Assembly: GCA_940337035.1 (NCBI GenBank)
Contig: CALNHX010002790.1
Coordinates: 103,745 to 167,744 of the forward strand
Direction: 5' to 3'
DNA from: Agriotes lineatus
Taxonomy: Eukaryota; Arthropoda; Insecta; Coleoptera; Elateridae
DNA: 64,000 nucleotides
Numbering within the stretch: position 1 is the first letter of the stretch; each line of letters opens with the position of its first letter. Made by a program: the position numbers and the translations under genes. This document shows positions 34,501 through 46,500 of this stretch, piece after piece. A model generated the notes under the pieces. That model saw only the letters and a list, made by a program, of their open reading frames with translations. It ran no database searches and was not told where the DNA came from.

Positions 34501-37500
34501 AATATAATAGTTACATATCGGTGCAAAATATTTTCAACTTTGCTCAAAACAATTATGATAAATTTCTGACTCTATGCACTTTTTAATGGCCGTTGTTATC
34601 AATTGAGATTTTGCACTCTCCTTGAATTACGCTATTATCCTTGATAACACAAATCGTTTTGAAATACTGGTACTAGTCATAGTAGACTGTAGAAAATATT
34701 TTACCTAACAACAAGAAAACAAATGAATACCAGTGAACTTATATAGAACCATGGTGCTTAGAATACAAGGTGTAACATTACGCAGAATGGATGCATTGTG
34801 GGCGGAGCCTCAAATTCAACCAATAAGAAATGAGCCCACAAAGGGCACGAATGGTAGTACTGAAGTGTATTGTTGAAGACGCTGTCTATGTCAAATTCGA
34901 ATTTGACATCGACTGACAGTGCCAGCAACAATATACGATCCCGGCCATGGTTACACCATGATCGTAGCCATGATGAATTTCCTGAGTATGCGCATTGGGG
35001 ATTTTTTAAATTTTATTTTATTTCGCACTCTGCCAACTGCCGTTAAGCCAATTATAGGCGTCACTGTACATTTTATGGGGACTTCCAACCCCACTAATAC
35101 TATCATGATGTTATTATGACATCCGGGACCAACTTTTTTTATGTGGCAGCCGTACCACGAGGCGCCGGGAGAAGCAGCCGTGAAACTCCCATTCAAGTAC
35201 TGACCAGAGAGAGCGTTGCTTAACTCTGCCGATCGAACCTGGACGCTTGTTCAAGCTACACCACCCGGGACCCTAAACATCTCCCCTCTACTTTCTGTAG
35301 AGTTCTACATTGTATTCCAAACTGTTCTGAAATGACCTTATGGGGCTCTGGTGTATTTTAAAAGTATTTTTTAAAAAAACAGCTACTTAGTTTTATAGAC
35401 CGGTTTTACAGAGACTTTCAAACCTTAAATTTTATTAAAGTTGTGTACTGGCTCTCCCATTAAGGTCGGCCACTGGCTGTATCTCAGAAATGGTTTGTCC
35501 TACAGCGTTCGAAAAAAAATCGCCAGCTAAAGTGTAAAGGGTAACGTACTATGTTTGAAGATACTCAGCATTCGTTCACACAAAAAACGATAATCAGAAT
35601 CAAAATCAAATTAAAATCATAAAAGCCACTATTTGCTACCTAACTTTGTACCAGGACTCAGAATTGTATTATCCATAACCACATTTTACCTTGCGGTTGT
35701 TATCCCTGAGATGCATAAAAAAAAGGTGGTGAAATAATACTTACGTTAATGCTCAGTAGCTCAGTGCAGCACTCAAAGCACCAATTGCCTCACTCAGCCA
35801 ATGCTTAGACGAGTCACTACCAATCGCTAATTAGGTGTCGCCGGTCAGCTTGCAGCCGAAGACGGCCGTGGGTTTGTTAGATAGGGGTATGGCGCCACCA
35901 ATTTAAGAATAACAAAAACAGTTCCAAACCCCCTAATTCAACGATTGATAGATTCCGCTCCAGCTAAATTGGAACACTAAACTTAATAAATCGGCGCAAA
36001 ACTGAAGTCAAACAATTAAGTGTAGGGGAGATAATTACGTTTAATTTACTCGTAAAGCCGGGCACACACATAAAATACATATATGTAAAAGTTTAAGGGC
36101 CGATGTAAGTGCATATAAATGCCCCAAGGATCCTGGTTTAGAGAATAGGTTGGCCAATTAAAAACAACAAATCATAAAATAGGGGAAATTCCTGGAAGAT
36201 CCCAAGGAGTGACATTAATTTAAATTCGTAAATTATAAGCGGGAAATCGCCCCAGGAATTTCTATAGCGCCCTACAGGGAACAATTAAACTCTCATATTG
36301 TAGCCAAAAGTGAAAGCTACGATGAGGTGAAGCCTCGCACTTTACATATTAAAAATTCGTGGAAAGAATGATGCGTCCAGACATTAATATATCTCGCGCT
36401 GGTATATCGCGCTAATCCCAATTTAGAAGCAAGTTACTGACGGCAGTTCTTTATCAATGGAAGCACATACACGCGTGCAGCAAGGCTCACTTGCTAGCCA
36501 CCGGAAGCACAGATAATAGAACGGCAATTGTTACCTTGAACTGGTTTCGAGCAGAGCCGGATTAAGGGGGGCGGCTGCAGCCCCGGGCCACCGAATTTCG
36601 GGGGCCTCGAAAAGATTCGAAGGTTATAATCTAGTGCGGTTTCTAATCGTTTAGATCCATTTGTATCCGTTGCATAAATGGGAATGGGGCCTCTAAAAAA
36701 ATTTAGCCCTGAGCCTCACATATCCTTAATCCGGCTCTGCTTTCGAGACCGTCTTGGCGTTGATATTTCACAGGGACGGGCTTCTGTGGACTTGATGGCT
36801 GAACCAGGGCGTCGGTAGCCCGTCAGTTGAGCGCGGCGAGATAACGCTATCGAAGAGCGCACAGGATACGCATCGGGCAGCAAGCCGGGGTACTCGAAGC
36901 TTATTTGGGGCCCATAATGTGGTGGGGACTAAATTATTGATGTAAACGTTAGTGGGCAATCGAAAAGGGGCTGAAAACGGTCATACTCACACTAAATTCC
37001 CCAAATGTTCTGCTCGGAAAGTTTTGGCGTCAAAAAATCTGCCCCAGGCAGTATCTCTATATTTATACTTAGAGGAATGTCGAGACGCGCACAAATCCCC
37101 TAAACAAAGGGTAAAAAGTGCCTAGACATCAATAGGACACCTTCTTCGCCAAAATCGCAACCTCGAACGGCGCCCAAAACTTCCAAGGACCTTCTTCGAT
37201 CGAACGCCGGAACAAAATGCTAAATTTCCGCGTCGCGATTGCTCAGCAAGGTGAGAGCGCAAAACCGATGCAACGGCGGCGTATCAGCTATGCGCAATAT
37301 CGAGACGCAATTTGAAAATATGTCAAAAATACAGTAAAGCGAAAATTGACGGTAACACGGTGTAGAGGCTAGTACTTTATGCGCTTGCATCTGGCGGTAC
37401 AATGCTCAACTTGCCCCGGATTCGGGATACAAAGTTGGAGCTCGCCTTTTGTGCTTGTGCACCAACCATTGTGTAAGGTGTGTGTCTTCGTGGTATGTTG

Positions 37501-40500
37501 GTATGTTGACCTTGTTACTCCATCTCCTAGGTCTGTGGTTCTGAGTAGAGTACAGTTAATTTGTTGCCTAACTGTGAATAATCTCACTGAGTCAATCGTC
37601 AAAGCTGCGGAAAAATTCCGGGCCCCGCAGGATTCGACCCGAGGACTTGCTTAATGCAAGCCTAGCGCCTACCCAATTGCGCTACGCGGCTTCTTCAGGA
37701 GTCAGAATTACAATAAATAATTAAAGTAAAAGACAAACATAGCTTAAGTTAAATACATTCTGTATGCAAATCTTATTTTTATACCTAGGAAATGATCATT
37801 TATAACGTAAAAGCAGAATTAAACATTCTTAGAACAGTGTGCAAGAAATCCACCTACAACTCTTTAATATTTAGTGCATTAATTCAGTAAATGCTCAAAG
37901 TGACCCCCATAATTTTCAATGCACGTGTGAATTCTACTAGTTCCAGCCGCAGCATGTCCAATTTCTGCCATAGGAATATACTCTATTGCATTTTGAATTC
38001 TCTGAATCGTCTTTTCCCGGGTTTGGTAAACACTGTCTTTGAACCTAGCCCACAAATGAAGATCCAAAACTGTTAGATCAGGTGATCTTACAGGATAGGG
38101 AAACAAACTTCCCCTACCCCCTACCTAAAATTGATGAACCGAAGATGTGCGGATTTGTTCGGTTCCTGTAGTGAATGTGTGTAAAAGGGATGCGGATTCA
38201 TCTGCTTCCTGCCATTAATGTCAGAAATAATGCGCCTTTTTTTTACATTTCCTGGTCTTTACTTACAATTTACCGATATCATTGAAATCAACCGCATAGG
38301 TGGCGTAGTGGGTAGAGTGTTAGGCGTGCAATAAACAGGTCCTCGGTTCAATTCCACGAATAGGCAGAACTTATTCACCAATCCACTGGATCGGTATTGT
38401 CAGGGGATTATTCGTTATTGGGATACAGTTAACTTTGCTTTCCTCTGAATACTGGTCTAATTTTTTCATATGGAAATATTTGCTTCCCTAATTATTTTAG
38501 AGAAAACTTGTATCTAAGTTTTTTGTAGAGAAAAAAGTTCTGTATCCATTTATGCCAGCATTTGTAATTTTGCATTTCGGACAACCGAAAATTTAGTAAC
38601 TTAGCTCTTTTAGGTTACTGATTTTGAAGGAAATAAAATAGACGTATATTATAGTACACCCAACTTATAAAAAATTACAGCTGTTTAACCCCATTGGCTT
38701 ACTTACTATTTATGTAGTAAGCTTCATAAACTAGAGCAACCCCAGCATTAAGTTTGTTAATAAATACCATAAAATCTGACCTGATATCCCGTGCCGACGG
38801 CTTGCTTGGGGAAGTAAGTTTAAATATTTTTAACGTGTCGCCCGGATATATTAAAGAACCGAAAAGTGTTATGCAGAATTTTGGCAATCACTGGCCTCCT
38901 TCTCTATACGTGGTTGTGGGCTGGCGCTTCATCACATCGTGTTAAAGAGAACTTGAAAATTTTTAACTAGGTGGTTTAACGCGGGTTGCGCCGTTGTTTA
39001 ATTAATTTTCTCGCGGAACCCCGGATAAGAAATAACTCTGCGGCTAGCGCGCTGTAGTGTAGCATGCTGTGTGGATGCTTAATTAATTCAATATTAATAC
39101 CCAGATATCTAAAGGGTATCATGTGATAACAGTTGGTGATAGATTACTGGTGGTAGTAGCAATAGGCAACCAGGGGGTTGTTTACTGCAAGTGAAAAAAC
39201 TTCTTTAATTTACAATAATCTACGTTTAATAAGTCACGTTAAAGGGCTAACTTTCCTTTAATTGTGAGAGTAATATTGTATATTTTGTACGTGATAGCAA
39301 GATAGCATTCTTCACGATCAAATTTGACCAAAAATCACAATTATTATTCATATTATAATTTCAAGATTGTTTGAAACCATTATAAGTGGTAATTGGTTCT
39401 TAAACCATCAGTAAGTGAAAGTGAGAGTGATTGTGGCATGCTGTACTACCGTTTATCAAGGTATTAAGAGGTACGAGAGCTACAACGAGCTATTTTGGGT
39501 CTTCAACAACTCATGGGAGGTGTTTGACGACTACCAATGAGTTAGGAGCTGATAGAAAATACACTCAAGGTACAAGTGAGTCTTCGTGAAGGTTAGTGTA
39601 TTTTTATTAACAAGTTTGGTACGACAAAATTAGTGGAAAACATTGTAATTTAGGTTTAGAGCGCAATTTAGAATATTAAGTTTTCTAAATTTGCTTTGAT
39701 TCGGGTACTAGACGTTTTCGGCCATTATAAGTAGAAATTATATCATTTTGGTCTAGGTATCTGTAATTAATTTTTACCTCAATACAATAATAATTTTGTA
39801 ATTCAGTATTCAATTATAAAGAGATTTATTATTATAACCTTTACTCATTCAGCTGAGGAATATAGATTTTTATTTGCTCAATAAACTGACTAGCCGAGGT
39901 CATTTTAAATAATAGTCAAGTGACATAATTTCAATCACATATTTTCATAAGTGAGATATGTCAATTTTGAAAGTAATTCAAAAGCAACAAGGTAAGTGTT
40001 TAATACATTATTCTCGATAATACTTCTGTTAACTAAGCAATAGGGTAGATATCCAATTTACTAATTGTAATAACCGTTCGAAAAAGGGTTATATAACAGC
40101 GTTCCCCCGAGGAAGGTTTTTCCAAACCTTTCTTCGGTTCATACCGGCTTTGTGTCATACTTCACCGTTTTACAAAATTACATAAAATTGAGTTTTCATT
40201 CGCGGTTTCTTGGATTTCCTTACTTTGCAATTCTTATGCTAAGTTTTGTACGTGAGTGCCAGTCGACAGTAATTTTGATTTCTTTATTTCTCTGGAACGT
40301 GTTCTGATCAATTAGCACCGGATGTAATGCGATTTTGTCTTCAATGTTACAATGTAGCCTTTTGCGTTCTTAATAAATGAACTCTGCAGGTTTTGCTTCT
40401 ACGTATTCTAGAGACTTGCTTACAATTTTTAATTTAATTAAAAGCAAATTTTTGCGGTTTGTTACAATTTAAAGAAATTAAAATTACCATTTTTAGAAAA

Positions 40501-43500
40501 ATCAGTGGTGCCTTAAAATTATTCAAGCATCTCCAAGCATTAACAAATTAGTTTGCTGTTTATTTGTTTACATCTGTCAAATGTAGTGGCAACCATGTAG
40601 GGTTGCCATAGGGCCCTTGACTTAAATTGGGTGCTCGGTAGAAGAAAGCGCGATTTTACGTGACAGAAACGCCTGTTTCTGTCACGTAAAATCGGGAAGA
40701 AATAAAATAAAGAAATAAATTGTTATGATACGTAAAAATCAGGTTTTTGAATAAAAATTAAAGAACATAAATTTGGGAGATTTATACAATCAACTTAGAA
40801 AAGTTTTAAAAAAGATTTTTAGTTTATTTGAAAATAAGTAATGGAAGTTTAATTTGAGGAATAATTATAACTAGTATAAAGGGGGATTTTGTTTGGGATT
40901 ATTGTAAAAATAACAAGAAAAAAATGTAGACGTATTTTGAAAATATTCTTTCGAATTTAATAAAAAACTGGAAATTTTACCTTGATTTGTATTGCTAATT
41001 TGGTATAATACAATAAACAAGGTTTTAACAAATCTAAGAGGTGAAAATAAGGTTGAAATATTAATATGAATTAGTGCAAGTATACCGTCACAAGAGAGTA
41101 TGAAATATGGTTTAACTAGATACGAGTAAGAAGAAAATAATATTTAAATGGAATTGGATTATTTAATGACTACAATGAATAATAAGTTAGATTAATTGCT
41201 GGATTTGGTGATTTTGGGGGGGGACGTATTGATCATTGTGACGGGAGTTGTCGGTGGAACTGCTTGATTTGGACGGCTCTATTTGGTTGCTGACTACAGA
41301 GTAGGAGCTGGGGAAAATAGAAGATTAGCTTGAGACCATCAGTAAGAGTGAACTTGCCAGGAAGTTGTTGGGTTGACAGTAGCATAGGTGCAAGGAACAG
41401 GACCATTTCTGCAAGCTGCCAGGGTTTTGACAGTTTGGAGTTTGTTTGACGGTTGGCAGAGCATCGTGGCTGATCTGTCGAGGATCTGAGCTGTGAACGT
41501 CAGGAACAGTGGTGTTTTGAGGGTTACGAGGAGTTCAGGTTGGTCTTAATTAGTCCTATAGAAGCATATTGAATAAGACAATTCAAAGAGTGAAATAAAT
41601 ATAATAAAGTACTTACCTTAGTGAATTGCAATTGAGTCAATTACATGTGAGTAGAAAGAATATTTGTCATTTTTGGTTTGATTATCGTTGGATCATTGTT
41701 TGAAGTGCAAGTTGGCAGTGTCAGTACATAATCAAGTCATTATAAAATTTAAAATTTCAAATAACAGACAACTAGATTAACGAACCACCCTTGAAGAGTC
41801 TCAATGCAAAAAATTTATTTATAAGAATAGAATTTAAAATTCAAATTAAATCAATCAATTTGAACAAAAATAGAGCTAATAATACGTAATTAAATAAAAT
41901 AAAAGGCGTATTAGCCACTACAATATGTTTGTATATTTTTATTGTTGTTTTTTTTAACTAACTTAGCTATTAATTAATATAATAAAAGTTAACTAATTTA
42001 GGTATTGTATTATTTGTACCAATCGTATTTTTTTGATGAACGAATGTCTTTCAAAATTGTGCTTTTGGATTTGATATAATCATGAAAATCATTTCCTTGA
42101 AATTATATTGAACCATCAAAATACTTTTATCCCTGCAGTGGTCGCGCCAAGTCTCACAGACCCGATGCATACATTATTGAGTGGGAATTTGTTAAAGGTT
42201 GTGTAATAGGGTTGTTCGTCTAGGTAGCTTCAAATTTTTAAACTTGCTTCCCGATAATCGGCATAAGCACAGTTGTTAGTGTTCGTGAGTTATTTGAAAA
42301 AAGTCTGTGAGACTTGGCACGACCGTTTACGTTTGTGACATTTTTTTGTCTACTTGATTATTTTTTACAGTGAATGTAGCTGCAATGACCTCACAAATAA
42401 TTTATGTTGCAATATACATCGACGTTAGTATACCAAGACGTCAATATATACAAAAATTAGTTTTGATTCTAACAAATGACCAATTATCAGGTAACCAAAT
42501 AAGTCCGTGCAGTTTATGTATACAGCAGAGTGCCATGAATATTTTTTACATTGTTGATCAATAGCACTTGTTTGTTATCTGTCATCTACTTTAGTATGGA
42601 TCAAGAAGACTATACTAAGGAGATGCAACTTCCTATGACGGCTGTATATAAAAGCGGCCCTTATGTCGGGGATAGCCGTCGCGGCGCTGTCGACAGCGTG
42701 TACTGCCGTTCGAGAGTTGGAAGCGAGCTAAGTTAACCTGTAATCGCGGTTAAAAGTCAGTTTACGGTTGTTAATCCAATGGGGTGTATTTCAAGTGTGT
42801 TATTAATTGTTAAAACATGGTCCGAATTTCCAGTTACACTCAGCAAACGTTTGACATTGACAGTTCACGAGTTTTGTGAATGAATAATTGTACACCACGG
42901 CCGCCTTACTTGTCAGCTTTTAGCGGTCCGCTTCTAAACGGGAGTTGCGTGTCCTTAGTATAGTGTTCTTGGTATGGATCCTTCTTTTATTGGATACATA
43001 CACATTTGGTGACAATTGTTTAATTTCTAGTTTTAAATAGTTGAAAATGGCAACGAATAAAAATTTTAATTCGAGGTTTACTCTATAAGTACAAACTCAG
43101 TAACAAAGCTGCAGTGGCGGCGCGAAAAATATGTACCGCATTCGGAGATGATGTGCAGTAAGTGATTGAACAGCACGGAAGTGGTTCAAGAAATTTTCTT
43201 CGGGAGATCTCAGCTTGACCGATGAAGCACGCTCTGGGAGACCGAAGATCATTAACAACGAGGATATTCAACATGTTGTGGAGGCAAATTCCAGGACATG
43301 TATCTAGAGTTTGGAGAAATGTGAGTGATGAAACCATTCGTTTGCACCTTCATCAGCTAAAAGACGTGGAAGTTAAGCAAATGGGTCCCACATTAATTAT
43401 CAAATGATAACAAATTAAGTCGTCTGATCATTTGTTCAGCAAATATTTCACGCAACGATAATGAACCTTTTCTTGATCGGTTGTTAACCTGCGACGAAAA

Positions 43501-46500
43501 GTGGATATTGTACTCAAATTCTAAGCGTTCGTATCATTGGTTGTCGCCTACTGATTCAGTGCCACACACTCCCAAGGATTCCTTGCACCCAAACATGATT
43601 TTATTGTGTATTTGGTGGACAGCAATCGAAATTGTCCATTATCACTGTTAACTAGTATTATGAACAGCTTCAGTGAGTACAAGCAGCATTCATCCAAAAA
43701 CAGCATTCTTTAATCAATTGAAAGAAAGTGATATTCTTACAGGATAACGCCAGGCCACATACTGCAAGAGTGAGCAGGGAAAAACATTCCGAACTTGGCT
43801 GGGAACCGTTAAGTACCACACCCTCCACATTCTCCTGAGATTTCGCCAAGTGATTACCACCTTTTTTGTCCCTTGACAGCTGTATGAGGCATAGGCAGTT
43901 CAAAACTCGAGTTGATGTAATAAATGCAGTTTGTCAATTTTTTTATTCAAAATCCATAGAGTTCTACAATACCGACATACAAAAATTGGTGTTTAGTTGA
44001 CAAAAGGTCATTGAGTGTGGTGGTAAGTACTTCCATGAATAATAGTGTATTATTGTTTCTTAATAAATATTTATATTTTACCTTAAAAAAACGCACGAAC
44101 TTATTTGGTTACGTGATACATTGGCGATCACTACTCAAAAGTTATCCACCGGAAATCCGCCTAAGTAGACAAGAAGTAGCTGGAACCCCTACAGACCATC
44201 CAGTAGGTGACCCTAATAACCCCACAATTAAAAAACGTTGCTTTTTTTCCAAAAAAGCAGCAAAAGAAAAAAAATTCTTAAAAAAAAATTGTTTTTCGCA
44301 TGCAGGGTTTTTGTGCATCCTTGAACCAAAATGACGAAAATGAATTGTGTTTTTCTACCTCTTAGTATTAAAAACATTGTTCTGTCCATAAATGTATATA
44401 GAAAATTAAAATCTTGAAATTCATCAGAGGCTGTGTTTACTATTACGAAATTAGCATGATTTACAAAAACCTTTAAAAAATAGAAAACAATAAATAGAAT
44501 AATATTTGTTTAATGTTAGCAGCAACTGAAATATAACTGAAAATCTTGGCAATTGTAAATAAACATCTCATATTAAAATTTATTGTCATATAAATGGTTC
44601 TTAGTTTTTGGGTCTAAGAGACTTGGCGCGACCAGTCGTGTCATGAAACTGGGCGTGCCCACTGCAGGGTTAACCAAAGATACCAGTAAACGGTTTCGCT
44701 CATCAGACCACTGACGATTCATGAGCAGCATGGAGCGTGCATGAGAAGCATTTTGTTCTGTTCTCGGCGCATTACATAGAAATCGGGACATATTTTCTAA
44801 TTCTGGCGGGACGTATCATTTTGTTTAATAAGCGGAACAAATCCCGCTTTTTTCGGGACGTATGGCAACCCTACAACCATGGCACTTATTGCACCTGATC
44901 TGCTTCCAGCATATCACCCTTTTGCAATTTGCACTTTTTCATTGACAGAATATGACTTCCCTTTATGATAAAGGAAATACGTATTGAATTCACCCCAAAA
45001 ATTCGAAAGTGAGTTTTCAACAGATCTTCACATTTTAGAGTCCCCTGAACCCAAAAAACATGTTTTTGTTCATTGGTTTGCTGTGTGTCTGTCTGTCTGT
45101 CTGTGTGTCTGTGAACAGAATATCTCAAAAACCAAAAGAGATGATGGCGTTGAAACATCATATATAAGTTTTGTGTACTATATGTGACAGCAACCTTTTG
45201 AAGAAAATCACGTAACCGGAAGTATGGTGTTTACTCTTGTGATTTTTCAGTTTTTTTTTTCGATTTTTTCAAAATCGGCTTGAACGATTTTTTTTAAACT
45301 TTGCATTTTTATTACATTTTTAATGTCCATGATGTTAAATAGGTGATTTTCCAGTTGAATACCTCTAAAATGGGTTTCTTTTGTTTATTTCCTATTTTTT
45401 TTATTAACTCCTATTATTAAATAGAACACCCGGTATATTATTACATTTTTCAATTCAGCTTAAAATTCTAGAGAAAATTTGTCTCTTCAACTAACGCCCC
45501 ATTTTGTACGGTTTCTTGAGATTTACCAGAGCACATGTCACACAACCACAACACACCACCTGGTTCATCTTATACTTGAATACTGAATTACAAAATTATT
45601 ATTGTATTGACTTCTTTGTCAATCACACTCCTTAGTACTTTTAATAGAATCTTCTTTTAAGTTAGATTGTATTATTATGCTTGGTTTGACATTACAATCA
45701 ATCAAAACTAAATGTTGTCACATTATTTAATCAAATTACTTTTTCCAAATTGAGGTTAAAATTAACTACAGATACCTAGTCCAAAATGATATAATTTCTA
45801 CTTATAATGGCCGAAAACGTCGAGTACCCGAATCAAAGCAAATTTAGAAAACTTAATCTTCTAAATTGCACTCTAAACATAAATTACAATGCTTTCCACT
45901 AATTTTGTCGTACCAAACTTGTTAATAAAAATACACTAACCTTCACGAAGACTCACTTGTACTTTGAGTGTATTTTCTATCAGCTCCTAACTCATCAACA
46001 CCTCCCTTGAGTTGTTGAAGACCCAAAATAGCTCGTTGTAGCTCTCGTACCTCTTAATACCTTGATAAACGGTAGTACAGCATGCCACAATCACTTTCAC
46101 TTTCACTTACTGATGGTTTAAGTACCAATTACCACTTCAAATGGTTTCAAACAATCTTGAAATTATAATATGAATAATAATTGACCTTTGGTCAAATTTC
46201 ATTGTGAAAAAGGCTATCTTGCTATCACGTACCAAATATACAATATTACTCTCACAATTAAAGGAAAGTTAGCTCTTTAACGTGACTTATTAAACGTAGA
46301 TTATTCAAAATTAAAGAAGTTTTCACTCGCAGTAAACAGCGCCCTGGTTGCCTATTGCTACTACTACCAGTAATCTATCACCAACTGTTATCACATGATA
46401 CCCTTTAGATATCTGGATACAGAGCTGTTCCGAGTACAGATACAAAGTACTCGAGTACCGAGTACAAATACTTTACTTAAAATGTAATCGAATACAGAGT

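Larger units (their letters stand above)
40598..44873. mobile_element. hAT element with TAGGGTTGCCATA ends
   Basis: The terminal repeats are TAGGGTTGCCATA and its exact inverse. The perfect 8-bp target duplication is CAACCATG (40590-40597 and 44874-44881). The ends resemble those of the hAT element at 25898. A perfect 20-bp hairpin (40651-40694) lies near the left end. It hosts a piggyBac-like element. No transposase frame is visible. Confidence 0.88.
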
